Assembly: GCA_024529925.1 (NCBI GenBank)
Contig: JAFEUB010001535.1
Location: 62,001 to 126,000, forward strand
Source: Ophthalmolycus amberensis
Taxonomy: Eukaryota; Chordata; Actinopteri; Perciformes; Zoarcidae
Reading direction: 5' to 3'
DNA: 64,000 nucleotides
In this document: positions 21,570 to 56,036 of the stretch, in pieces
Layout: the number at the start of each line of letters is the position of its first letter
Position numbering within the stretch: the stretch's first letter is position 1
The notes under the pieces: model-generated
Told to the model about the DNA's origin: nothing
The model's input: the letters and a program-made list of their open reading frames with translations, nothing else
Databases searched by the model: none
Made by a program: the position numbers and the translations under genes

Positions 21570-24339
21570 GAAGTACTTTTATTTCCAAATGTTAAAAGAT
21601 AAAAAAATAATAATCCATAAAACAGATGGAAAAACATTCTTTCCCATTACAGGAAGAAGCTACAGAACAAACTCCTCATATGGATTCCGCTCGTCTTTTC
21701 AATTTCTCACTTTTTTTTAATGCAATCTAGCTGCTATTTTGTCATCTGTAAAACAAAGCATTCCCTCAGAGGACGTTGTGATTTAACATCTGGAACTCCT
21801 TCCCCCTGCCCACGGCCCTAAAGGTGAAGATGGCCAGAAGGCTGCAGGAATAATGTGCAGCCTGCTGCCCAAGTCATCCTGTGTGGTCGACAAGCACCAT
21901 CCCAAACATGTTTAATTAAGTGTGGTAATATACAAACTAACGGAGGCTTGTTCTCTTTCACACCATTTGCACCCTGAGATGAATATTCCAGAACCCACAT
22001 TTTAGTGGCCAAAACCCTCCCCATATAACGTGATTGGTGTCAAATCATCCAAAATCGGCTTTCGTACGATGAAAGGTATCATCAGTATTGTCATAAAAAT
22101 ACAAAGGTACACTTTTTTTATTATGATTTGTATCAAAATTATTTTTTCCCCAAGGAACGCTATGAAATAAAGTACCCTGTGCAGATAGATACCAGTGTAT
22201 GCTCTAGACTTTATTCTTGAAAAATGTCCAATTCTTTAGCGTTTCCAGTACATCAGGTGTCAAAAATATTTTACAAACAAATCAAATGCAGCAACATTTA
22301 TCCACGGTGAACGGAGTCTTATGGACAGGGTTGAAAAAAAAAAAAAAAGCCTATTTTCCCCCACGTTTTTTAAAATGCCAACAAACTAGAACTCGGAGGA
22401 ATAAAATTAAGTATTCCCTAAGGCATGATCTTAAAAGATTGAATGAAATATGAAAATAATTCACTTGCTTTTTTTTTTTTGACCAAGACAATAATCTACT
22501 ATCTAAATACACAAAGTCTGAAGTTAAAAGGTTCTTTCTTTTTAGATTCCTTTTTTAAAATTAAATACTTTTTCTATGCCCGAGTAAACAAATGTCAATA
22601 TTGTACATTGTAAATGAAATGCACCAATTAAAAAAAGAAAAGAAAACAAAAAGACGACCAGGGTCCATATTTATCAAGCATCAAGAGAGAAACTCTTTCA
22701 CAACTGGCCCAGAAGGATCAGCGCGAGGCTTATTTGGTCCTACGTTTAGCTGTAGGAGCTACAGTGTTTAACCTGGGAGGAGTTACCTGCAGGTGGAACA
22801 TGAAGGGACAACGCATCGCCGAAATTCTTATTGTAGCCAAGGCACATTCATGTTAAGTCTATATAAACTTCTTATTGAAAAATAAACAGGCGCACTGGCT
22901 GACTAGCGTTACTTTCAACTCAAATGGTCGCAATAACAAAAAAAACAAAACAAAAAAAAAGTGACAAACTTTAAGTCATTTTTGTGTTTTTATGAGCTTT
23001 GGCAAAAACAAATTGTAAGCGTTAACATGCATAAAGTACTGATACACTCATGAGTGTTCCCTGCATCAAATAATCTCCATCAGCCTCTTTTGAATGTGAC
23101 TAATAAACTACTACAAGACGACATTTTCATTTTACGTTACAAAGTGTTGTAAAACCACAAAAATCTACTTCTACTTCCTGCTGAAAGCGACTCTGTAGGA
23201 GGCTTCACGAGGACCACGCGTCCAACTCCGAGGTAAGACTTTGTTTCAGCTTGATTCTAGGTGTCAGTCTGTGATGCTTGCTAAATACGGGCCCGGAAAC
23301 TATTCTCAACTCCCTTTAATTAGTGAACCTTTCAACATGTGGAAATCCTTGAACACAACATAATGAATGAAAAGAGAATCCAGAACTCCAGAAGGTTTTT
23401 GTGCACGTGAAAACTATCGAAGAAATGGAAGAAGTAAATATTCATAGCAATGTTAGTGGACAGAGGCCCAACTCGTCTTTCCCGTCCCGTCGCCTGTGAA
23501 ACCCCCCCTCACCCGCTGGACCTCTTTTCTATACAAGCCTTAGTGTTTATCGGTTTGGCTAGAAGGTTCTACATTTATCTACAAATATATAACAAATAAA
23601 ACTTGCAGGCAAAAATAGTTAAGTTTCAATAGAAACACCCTTTTCTCCTGAAAATACAGCAGTATCTGAAATAATCCTCATTCATTTTTTTTTAAAATTC
23701 TGTCCCAGTTTTCTGCATCATACATCAGGAAGCTCTTTTGCCTACAAACTGAAAAAAAGTATCTACAAACTTTGTAAACAGACCTGCTTTTTCCAAAAAA
23801 AACAAACATAAATAACTCAAAATATTAACAGCCAATGGAGCAGAAATAAGTTTTGAATGAGCAAGGGCCAAAGAGATAAATATACAACACCATTCAGATA
23901 GAAGAGAAGCTAAAGGTTCTTCCATAATTCTTACAGACCATCTTCAAGCCAGGAGGGGGACCTCCCCTTCTCAATTAAAATAATAATAATATTAATAGAA
24001 CAATAAAAACAGGTCACTTTCAATCTGAGTTTAAATTCACCCCTTGTTTACCGAGAAAAACAAAAGTCACAGAGGAGGGAGGGGTGGAGACAGAGTCCTT
24101 GTGTTGCAGCAGGGTTTGAATAAGAACCAAAAAGAAAAGAAGACCAAAGCATCCACACCAAGCCGTACATTCCTCTGAATGTTTGCTGTTCTTTTAGTCC
24201 AGCCCAAGCCAAGCTCACAAGACTGCGCTCTCCTTCTAGCCCTCCGTCTCTCTTCTCCAAGTGTTCCTTCGCTTTGTTTGAGTTGAGCTCCTTGGTGGTG
24301 GGTAGAAAAGTGTGGGGGGGGGGGTGGTGTGGGGTCAGA
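21570..24339 (-). other. atp2b1: probable atp2b1 3'UTR
   Basis: About 2.8 kb follow the atp2b1 stop codon on the minus strand without another gene. The stretch is AT-rich with many A/T homopolymers, as long vertebrate 3'UTRs are. It ends near the minus-strand AATAAA signals at 21578-21583 and 21478-21483. The true end cannot be fixed from sequence; shorter forms are possible. Confidence 0.5.
21578..21583 (-). terminator. atp2b1: candidate poly(A) signal for atp2b1
   Basis: The minus strand reads AATAAA. A second copy lies 100 bases further along at 21478-21483. Either could end the transcript. Confidence 0.4.
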
Positions 24340-45799
<21,460 letters not shown>

Positions 45800-46101
45800 T
45801 GTCTCGTCGTTTCCGCTCTCTAAAAGCGTCGCTGCTTTGGCTCAACAGTGGAGGTGAAAAAAAATAAATAAGAATTTAAAAATAAAAGCGTTGTCCTGGA
45901 AAAGCTTAAATCCTCAAGAGAGCGAACGCAGTGGTAGTTCCCATACACAGCTGACAGGCTCTTCAGAGGCAGCTGGAGTCATACGGCAGGTAGCAGGGCA
46001 GGGATATTACAAAACAAGCCATTTCCCTTGGAGAGCTGAGTTCCTAGTCTTTCATGGTGACTGAGGATCACCCACAGAGGCGGAGATCACCATGAACTGA
46101 T
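45800..46101 (-). promoter_or_regulatory. atp2b1: likely atp2b1 5'UTR part of exon 2, with three uORFs
   Basis: A strong acceptor (pyrimidine tract ending TTTCAG) ends at 46102 on the minus strand, making 46101 the likely exon start about 300 bases upstream of the start codon. Within this leader are three short upstream frames: 46052-46093 (13 codons), 46044-46055 (MKD) and 45914-45982 (22 codons). A closer acceptor is also possible, in which case the leader would be shorter. Confidence 0.45.
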
Positions 46102-49100
46102 CTGAAAGAGAGGAGCAAAACAGTGTCATCAGTAAGTGTTATTTCGCGTGCAGCAGGGTTCCCCATGCATTTACTAATATCACACCGACAACTCATGACT
46201 GGTATTTGCACAAACCGTCAAGACAAACTTCATCTCATGTCTTATGACACACTCAGGCTAGATTATGCATCATATCTGTACTTTCATGACGGCTGTGTTC
46301 TCACAAGCAAGCAAGCCTGAGCATATTCTTGTGGACTTTTCCGACATTCGTTTTACAATAAATGTATATTACCATTTTGATTATTTCTGTTATCATACAG
46401 CTACAGCACACAAGCACAGACACTTGTTTTTACTCCAACATAAGAGCAAACACGGACACCCTTAGACAAAACCACTTCGCTGCTGAGACAATGAGCAAAG
46501 TCATTTGCAAATACTGCCTACAGCCATTGCCAAGAGATTTTGATTAGCTGTACTTGAGTTGTAATAAAATCATAATAATTTAGTCATCTGGACAAAACTC
46601 CTATCGGGTAATGTGCACTCAGCAGAGCATCGATACAAACTTCTTGCAGCTGTTTCACACACAGCATCTCCGTTTCTTGCCTTTTGTGTTAATTAGATTT
46701 GACTTACTGTATTTGCTTAATAATAATAATAATAGTTATAATGACAATACAGATAAATATCCAAGATATTTTTAACTGTGGTCGAGGCAATCTACTCATG
46801 GACCTTCAACAAACCATGAGACAAAATGATACCTGCATATTGTCATTTAAATCATAAAAAATGTAGTTTTTGTCGTATATGATTGCAACTACTCTATGAC
46901 CCAGTTTAAAATGCACGGTGTCTGTAAGGGCACATCATTATTTGTAGACTGACAACAGGTATTGGGGTCTGTAATTATTACTCAGGTAAGTAGGGAAAAC
47001 TAAAGACAAGCTCTAAATGTAATTATTATTACTACTATCTATTCGTCTGACGTTGCTTGCCCTCATACAGAGCAAGGAGGGCTACCCGTCGGAGATGCAA
47101 CCTACGATTATAAAAGCACAACACTCATCAGCAACATTCTGCGTCAACCCGGCCGATCTGCTTCGACAAAAAGGGCTTTTTTTTGTTATGGGCTTTGTTA
47201 CGATAGTAGTAACAAGCGTCTCCTCCATTTTCTACAGTGATGTCACCGGCGCCTTTCTGAAAAGCGGAGAGATTTTCAAATGGAAGCGCTCGGAGTGGCC
47301 GCACAAAAAACAGGCAGAGTGCTGGGTGCTGCACTTTTTCTTTAGGCGGCCACATAGGCTTTGTTGAATACTGCATTCTGATTGGTCAATTAAGGCATCC
47401 TACGGTCTGTTATTTCTGCATGACAGAGAGCTGCTGTGAATAAGAGCGCATCGCTATAGACGCAGTTCTGATCTCCGTGCACGGTGGGAGGACTCCTTTT
47501 TTCAGCAGAAGCAATATTATAGTTTTTAAACCGATAAAATATATTTTTTAATCAATTGTCAAATTATTGATGTCTTTTGTATGTAGATTTGTACCGTCAT
47601 ACATTGTCAGATACATATCGAGCATGAGAATGTTTTAATAACTCCCCTTTCTATCCTCTCAACCCCCACAGAGGACTCACCCTCCTGTCACACACAAACA
47701 CACAATGGCCATCCTGAGTGGTAACAAACAGCAATTTCCTTCTCTCGTACAACCAGGTGTTGAGTAAAGCATTACAGTCAAATCCTTTGAATCCTTTCAA
47801 TAAATACAGAAGATTGCATCACAGTACCCCACCATGTCAAACAACATACAGTAGGTGTGTCATTGGGGAAATATATACATACATATCGGAATCCCCCAGC
47901 CATTTTCCCTGCAGTGTGGGGTAACGTTGAGCAGGGACCAAGTGACTGATTACCTCAGGAAAAGCCTCGTGTTTTATCTAATTAAGACTATCTGTGGTAT
48001 CAGGGAGCTCCATGGTCCTCGACATGGGAGAGTCCATTGTAATGAGAGGCTGACGTCCATTCAGCTGTAATCAGCCAACACAATGGAGGCTGAATCATTC
48101 ATGTCGACCAAGTCGAGAGGAATTTGTCGTGGTGCAGCTCCACAAACAGAAACACGGAACGACGAGAGCAACACAATCACAAAAGGATGAAGGAGGGCAC
48201 GCGGCAATACGTTTTAAAGAGGACTAGATTGTTCTTGTACTTTCGGGAAGAAAACTATAATTGGCACTGCGCAGGTAACCTGGACTCAAGCATGTGATCC
48301 ATAAGGCACCAGTGCAAGCAGACGGGGATGTTTTTCTGCCGCAATTATCTCCGCTGGGGGGGTTTTTACTCACTTTCTGCATTTCCGGCTACAACAAACA
48401 CCAAAAGATCCGTCTTCACACCGAACAGGACTTCAAACACGCAACTCCAAACTAAACATCCAAAACTCAAGAATATGTCAGAACTTTAAACTGGGATGCA
48501 GATGCAGAAGGAGAGAGAAAATGTAGCCGTTATTATCGCACACTGCACAAATGAATGCAGCTTATTCCATCGACTTTCTTGGAAACTATTCTGTCACATG
48601 TTGAGATTCTATTTGGAGCCATCTGCCATGGAAAACAGGACAGAATTTATTATTTATTACACGGCATAATTGCAGGGCCGGGTGTATTACTGAGGTGGGA
48701 GAGATCACAGAAATCCCTATTTTGAAGAGGAAATACTTCTTTGCCTCTCGTACTGACCACAGGTTTAGGGAGAGGTCTTCAATGCATGTCGCCATCTTGC
48801 CTGAAATATTTACTACATCTTGGACAGCATGTGCGTTATTCTGTCCGTTTCCGTCCCACAGAAAATTCCATAGAAACTGAATATCAACAGCATGTTCATG
48901 CTATTGAGTGTTTTTGTAATATTAATTGTAATATCACATTTAAAGTAATTCTAAAGGGCCTTTCACACAACACTACAATGGCACTACTGCGCTCTGAAAC
49001 CCATTATTTCCAATGGCTTGTGCGGTTAATAATTTCCCATACGCCTGGCTCCTTCAAATTAAGACCAAAAAAAAATACTATACAGAGTAGAAAACTGAAT

Positions 49101-52100
49101 AAAAACATAGAAAAAAGACTTGTCTATTTGTAATGGTTTTAGCAGCCTATCGCCAATTCACAGTGAATGCATCCAAACCATTCACATCTAAGAACAAGAG
49201 TTTTTTTGTCATCTTGCACCTTGCAATGACATGTTGCCTTGTAAATGTTTAATTTGTCTCTAAAAAGGACTTATCGTCAAACAGTAGGACTATTTCACTT
49301 GTCTTTGGTTCCTCATGGGCAGAGCACGTGTGCAGCCTATAGTAATGAATGCACTTCCCTGTCCTCGTGTCTTACTCGATGAGCCCCTTCTCCCACATTC
49401 ACACCCACTAACCCCACGAGCAGCAACAACGCCAAGATGAAGGAAGTGCCAACACTTGCTGCGCTGCGACAGTTTCGGGTTGCGGAGCAGGTCAGATGTC
49501 ACAACAGTGGAAAATCATTGTGATTGGATCTCCAAGCCAACAGCTGGCATGATATGGTTGAATGACAGAGGCTAAGGATAACCCCTTCTCCACACAACAG
49601 CAGCTAAACCAGAGCTCAGCGTGCATACAAGGTGGTTTCACCAAAGGACCGGCATCTTGTCAGTCACAAGTCTCATCTCTACCGAAGCTATTTACGGCTG
49701 CTATCGCACACACACGCACACTAAATCCCCCAGCAAGAAGGTCGTGGCAAATGGAAACAAGTGGATCGGACAATGGTGGTGGGCATCTCAGAAAATATAC
49801 TCGTATCTTTGTTTTCACGTGAAGGAAACCCTCTGGCAGTTTGTGCACCTCTACGTGCCAACAACTCGATGCAAGTCAAGGATAGCAATTCTAGGGATCC
49901 CTCTGCAATGGAGCCGCCTAATGCGAGGGGTGGTATTTTTAGCTTCCCCGAGACTACCCCCTCCCCCCACTGCTAGCCGTTGCTGAACTGGGTCAGGCCA
50001 TGTAAATGTGGAGGGTACAAAGCAGAGACACCCAGTCCTCCTTGTGCTGCACGGCTCGCAGCTGAGAGCGCTGCTTCACCCCACAGACTGGAACCTCTAC
50101 ACGGCTCTCAAATGCTGTCAGGCTGCCAAAGTCATGCGAACACAGCCAGAGGTGTCACCGTCAACATACTTTTCCTCTTCCGCTCTTCTTACTTCATGTA
50201 TGGAGGGACACGTGATCTTAAACGATCATAAACCATAATCTTCTGACTCAAATCTAAAAGGGGCAGCAATTAACTCGGGGATAGACAAACGTGTAGTCCC
50301 TGTATATAATTATTTATACTTTTGAAACAATAGCTTTATCTGATTTAGCTAAGAATAATAATAAGTAATTTGTTTGTAAATAAGTTATATTGTACATCCA
50401 AATGAATGTTTCAAACATGCAACACTGAAGTGGTTTTATGCTACTAAATAAATCATTTTACTTTTAAGTGTGTTCTTGTTAAACAAGCACACAATATAAG
50501 CAAAAAAATCTATATCGCCGGGTGTTTTATGTAAACCTCTTACTCAGCATTTTAGCACTAAACTGTCACAAGCTTATAGGATGCCAGTGTTTCTTCACAT
50601 CAGTACAACTTGTAATCATTGGGACAATGTCTGCGTAATTGGTGAGAGGTCATATGGCGCAATCATACAAAACAATATACAAACATTTACCACCATTAAA
50701 AAAAAGATCTAACTATTTTTTTGCAAGACCAAATATCCTATAAAAGATTTTAAGTATGATTAATGAATTCGATTTGTCCCAGCATTTCAATATAAACCGT
50801 GACTGTGATAGTAGCATTTTATTCTTCCTTTCGAGGAAAGAAAGGCAGGAGGGTTTTATTTAGTCGTTACTTCCAAAGGAAGGAAAATATTTCGAAATGA
50901 AGCATCTTTCATTGAGGCACTCTGAAGATGAGAGGCTCTATGTGTTCTTTGTTGTGTGTTATTCTACAGAGCAGCTCAGTGGCTTGAGGTCATGTCGCTC
51001 TGCCATTTGTTGCCACACTGTCACCTTGCTGTCCTTACCATTACAATTTCAGGACGCACTAGAGTTGAGCACAAAAGTCACTTTTTTACCAAAGACCTGT
51101 GGCAGCCAATGCAATTTGTAACGGCCAAGCACATGTGGACGACACTATGGTAAACTAAAGAGGAAGTAAATTAAGTCTGAAAGCGAAAGTTGGCTCGGGC
51201 TAGGTTGCTACACGGAGCTTTTAAATTATTTTGGTGCATGCCAGCCAAAACTGTAAAACGTATGATTAATAACACATGCTACCGTTGTCCCTCAGGAGGG
51301 GTTCAATCCAACCATCCGTGCCATCACTGACACAGCAACTGCATTCAGTGAGACTAAGCCACACAATTGTGTGGGTGGACTCGTCTATAGATGGCGAGAG
51401 AAGTGCTCTTAAGATAAGACAATCTGTAAAAAAGGTCCGATAGAAATGTTTAATTTTGAAATATTCAGTGACACTGAAGTAACGTCACAAAGATCTTGAC
51501 AGCATGTTGATTATTACAAAATAACTCATAACATGGAAGACATTTTAAGAGACTTGATTGTTCACTCATTGGCTAGACCAGTATGACATGGCAGCCATTG
51601 GCCTTTCCCCACTGGACCAGAGGCAGGGTGTCACAAAACTGCTACAATGAGTTTGAATGTGTGGAGAAGATTACATTGAAACTACTTCGCTGTATCGGCT
51701 ATGTTGTATATACCTAATGATGCTATTAAGTTTAATACTAGCCTCAATCATTTTCAATTATATGGAAATATGCAGACACTCATAAGACAACTACATCTTT
51801 TAGTCTACTTAAAAAAAAAAAGTTTTTATATGTGGCATGTGAAGCCCAATAGCTTTTCAGAAATGCCACAACTAAGATAAATGTCTGCAAGGCTGACGTA
51901 TAGCAGAGTTAGACCTTCTAGCTGTCTTGATGACTAATTGATGATATTTAGCAGTGTGTGCGCCTTATGAATTATTTTAGCGTGCAGGGTCAGAGTTGAT
52001 CAAATTAGTTTCTACCTTCATTTTTTGCAACTAAGCATATTGATTTTTGGTCACACGTGTAGTAAATGTATACTGCTTTGCATACTTGCATAAATAAGAA

Positions 52101-54383
52101 GTAGTGAATGAGTCAAAAACTCCATGTAACCTAAACACTCTGTTTGGAATAACCTTGGATTTACAATCCACACAGAGAAAGCAAGATAAGCAAAACTTCA
52201 TCCTAAGTGAATAGTACCATAAATATGTTGCACTTTATTTAGCTTTCCATACTCAATGTCACCTTAGATTATTGACCGATCAAGGCTCGTCTCCAAAATA
52301 ATGTTTCATACTAAATATCACTTATTGTCTGGATGCCAAGCTTGTAGTGGACTGAAGTGCAGAGCGTGACAATGGGCGTGTCAAGCTGCTGAAAGGGGAA
52401 CTCATCCGTGATGAGTTCCGGACAGACTCGACAGGCGAGAACTGCCTGGAAGAAAGTGTACTCAGTACACTGCATTACGCAGTGACTCTCGCTATGTGAC
52501 CACTAAAAACTCCCTCGCCACGAGAAGCAAACAGCACTTATTTTAACAGCGAGCTATGATTGTTAATTAGTAGGAATCACACACTCTCCAGCATGACTAA
52601 TTAACCCTTGTGTGCACTTAATAGAGAATGAAAACCCAGAGTTTTCTTGTAAGTCTAGAAATGCAAGAAGGGAAAAACACAATCAAACTGAACCCCACAG
52701 GCGAGGAGGTCGATTGATTGTGCCTCTGAGATACTACCATTTACCTTATTTTTAAAAATAAGTGTGAAAACTACCGACTCATATCCTTCAGGGTGAGCAG
52801 TACCTGGCAATACTCTGCCAGTATATGAAAAAGCATGGTATAGCAAGGAATAAGAAAGGATATTTTGGCATTCTTGAGTGAGTTCAAAGGTAGTGGTTTG
52901 ATTGAATCATTGAATCTCTGAATCTCTGTATCTAGACATGAAATATCAGATTTATCATAGCAAACTCGAGAGAATTCAGACATATTACCATTACCACCAT
53001 TACATTGAGCAGACACTGCAAAAAGGTATTTTGACTTTATGGCTCGGCCAGGTAAAAGCTTAGCTGACCATATTATGCTACATGTCTATTATAACTATAC
53101 TATTCTACAGCGACACCTTGTCTCATTGAATCACAGTCGATTCCCATAAACACTATTTGCAAACCACCGTGGGAGCACAAGTCGTTACACAAACACAGGA
53201 AGACAACTGCTGGCGCTGCAGCAAATCCTGGTGCTATTTAATTGGATAAGGAGTGATCCCTTCAACTAGACACCAAAAGGTGCTCAGTGGCTGCACTCCA
53301 CATCAACCTGGAAACGTGCAGGCGATGTTAGCGAGTGCGGCGCTATATTAAATTGTCCAATAAAAAGCTCGCGAGTGCGTTAATATAAAGTAATCACCTT
53401 ACAATAGGTGGAAAGCTGAGGGGGGGGGGTATGGGTGGTGCATTCCGTTATAATGTATCCAACACCAAATGATAGTCAACGAATGGATGCGTAACTTTGA
53501 CACCATGATCTTCATTAAATTAAACATTTGCTGTATCCTCTCTCTAGAGACAGTCAGCCGACACAATAACTTCAATGTGCTTACACGGGTGCCCCTCCGC
53601 GAGCTCCCCGAATTGTCCGCGTGAGCAAACGCAGGGCGTCAGAGTCCAATACTCGTTACTTTACCACATTAGCGTTATCTCACTGCCAGTAAAGGGGAAT
53701 CCACGTAACGTTTAATAGACTCGGATGACATCTCGCGTAACGCGGCACCGCTGTAACTCGGGGATTTGAACGTTAGAATCAAATACAGGTAACCTTCGCA
53801 TGACGTTATACGAGTCCTCAATTTAAGCTGCAATCGATATTTCACATGCAGTTTCCAAATGATGAAAATGTCTAAACGTCCACGAGAGACTGTAGCGTGG
53901 AGTTAAACGTAAAAAAAAAAAACCCCCACAGCGTTCCAGGTTCGCGCACAGCGTTAGCCAACTAGCTCCCAGGCGTTAGCTTATGCTGATTCAAAATAAG
54001 TGAAATGCACAAAGCAAAGGGTACTTCTAAAAGCGTGACAAGTCGGAGAACTTCGCCCAGGGTAATGCACGAGTCAATGTTATCCAAGCATAATTTAAGG
54101 AAACCTGGTAGCATCCTGGCTGATTTGGTACCTGGGTTGGAAAAATAGACGCCCAATGTCAGTATCTCTCCAAGATATAACGTTGGCTAACGATGTTAGC
54201 TTGGTTTAAAGCTAACTAACCCGGGCAGCTACCCACCGGTGGCTGGCCCTCGCTGGTGCTTGCACACGTAAATGAAGACTTAACCGGTCAGGGTTTTCTA
54301 TGCAACATATATAACACTTGGAAGCAGCCCCCGTCTTGCGGCATTTTGTCGCGCTAGCACAGAAATGACCAAAAAATACTCAC
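46102..54383 (-). other. atp2b1: 8.3-kb first intron of atp2b1 (5'UTR intron)
   Basis: No coding sequence was recognised. A less AT-rich segment near 47050-47480 has an inverted CCAAT (ATTGGTCAAT at 47379) and could be an alternative promoter. A cluster of palindromes lies at 52397-52484. A plus-strand G run lies near 53420. Confidence 0.45.
52397..52484. repeat. cluster of three short perfect hairpins
   Basis: GGAACTCATC / GATGAGTTCC (10-bp stem, 3-nt loop, 52397-52419), AGTGTAC / GTACACT (7-bp stem, 3-nt loop, 52455-52471) and CACTGC / GCAGTG (6-bp stem, 5-nt loop, 52468-52484). The last two overlap. Confidence 0.75.
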
Positions 54384-54560
54384 TCCGTTCTCTGAAGAGC
54401 ACCCCAGGTCCCTTTCTCTCTGTAACTCCCCCTCAGTCTCACCAGAGACTAGACTCTCTCCCCTGATCTGAGGTAAAATCCCGCCCACTGCGCTGTCACA
54501 AGCACAGACGAAGTCTCCCGCGAGAGCAGTCAAGATAGTTACACTCCCGACTGAGCCCAT
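54384..54560 (-). promoter_or_regulatory. atp2b1: candidate non-coding first exon and promoter of atp2b1
   Basis: On the minus strand AGAGAACGGA is followed by a clean GTGAGTAT donor at 54383. Just upstream are a GC box (GGGCGG on the minus strand, about 54481-54486) and a CpG-richer segment without TATA. This matches a distant untranslated first exon, the usual arrangement in ATP2B1. The upstream limit is a guess. Confidence 0.45.
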
Positions 54561-55995
54561 GGAAAACCCATGTCCACTGGACCGGAAACCACGTGACATG
54601 TGCGTAAAACTGCGTTGTAAAGGTTTACTTATAACGGTTAAAAAGCAAACTCATCTAAATAATCCCAATGATTAAAATGATTCATAAAAGGCAATTTTAT
54701 TATAGAAAAGGTGCAGACCAAGATACCCGTTTATAATTATAATTCAATAAAATAAAATGTGTTTCTCTCGTAACGCTATCATCCCTTTTAACTTCAGCGT
54801 AACACACGAACATGTACGGGACGCAACGTTAAACACAACAAGCTAAACGATAACATGGTCCAGTATCTGTAACGCAGAGTTTGACCAAGGCGGAAGTGGG
54901 TTAACGGGAACTATCTTGCCTCGCCTGGTTCCTCTCTGTCACAACACCGCCGGGGACATGTGATGCACGTCAAAAGGAGGATGGGTATGGACCACTGGTG
55001 TGGATTCTCATTGGTTTAGCCGACATATCAGTCGCCGATGGAAACGGTTACGTCATGATCTCCCCCCCCCCCCCCCGTACTCCCTCTTTACTCCTGTGTC
55101 GATTTATAATAACAGGATTATTCAACAGTTCAAGCCCATCATATGATGCAGCCTGTAAAGAGCACAAACCCGAAACCTCACTGCTGCATCGTTTTTGCAG
55201 TCTGCGTGCCACTTAGGCTATACACGGCTCTTCCCTCGGCGCCTAATCAAACCTGACGTCATTATTTCCATTACGTAGCGCTTTTCTTCTTCTTCGGATT
55301 CAATGCCTCTATTCTTCGCGGTTCTTTGGTCCTGTTGAGAAGGAGTCACACACTTGGCAATCAGCCTTCCTATAACCGGGACCAACCGACAGTGAAATGA
55401 ACTGAATTTCATTCCAATGTAAGCAGAGGTCAATCTTTCATTTTAACCATTCCCTGAGATGAGGTGCAAAGCACAATGAGCAGAAGTCAATGAATTAAAA
55501 ATCCAAAGTTCAATATGTGCACGATAGTGACAGCATTTCTTCAGTCAAGGTGAATAATACATCAGATATCTCTTTGCACGAACCACGTCAGGTAAAGACA
55601 CTGCCTTTTGACAAACGACTTTATCTTAACTAGGTGGTGGACCATACGGTGTAAGAAGACACGAGTGGTGGTAGATGATAAACAGAAAACAAGTTAGGTG
55701 GAGGTCACAGTGTAATATACTTGCTGTCTTGACATAATGGGATTCATCATTAACACAACAGTCTCAAGTGCACAGAAGCTTTTCTCTCCTCAGATTTGTA
55801 AACAGGGGAAAGTTTAACATCTGTATGCCTGTGCGCAATTTAAATTTAGTTAGAAAATGTTGTTTCAGAACTTGTCGACTCAAAGGTAGAAAAAGAGATT
55901 TAGAAAGTAGAGAAGAAGCAGGAAAAACGTAAATGATGTAAGTTGACTTGTGCAATATGGTTAAGTCAAAAGTGGAAAGAGGAACAATCAGTCTC

Positions 55996-56028
<33 letters not shown>

Positions 56029-56036
56029 CGATAGAT
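55996..56036. repeat. (TAGA)n microsatellite
   Basis: About ten tetranucleotide units with one interruption near the end (GATCGATAGATA). Confidence 0.95.
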
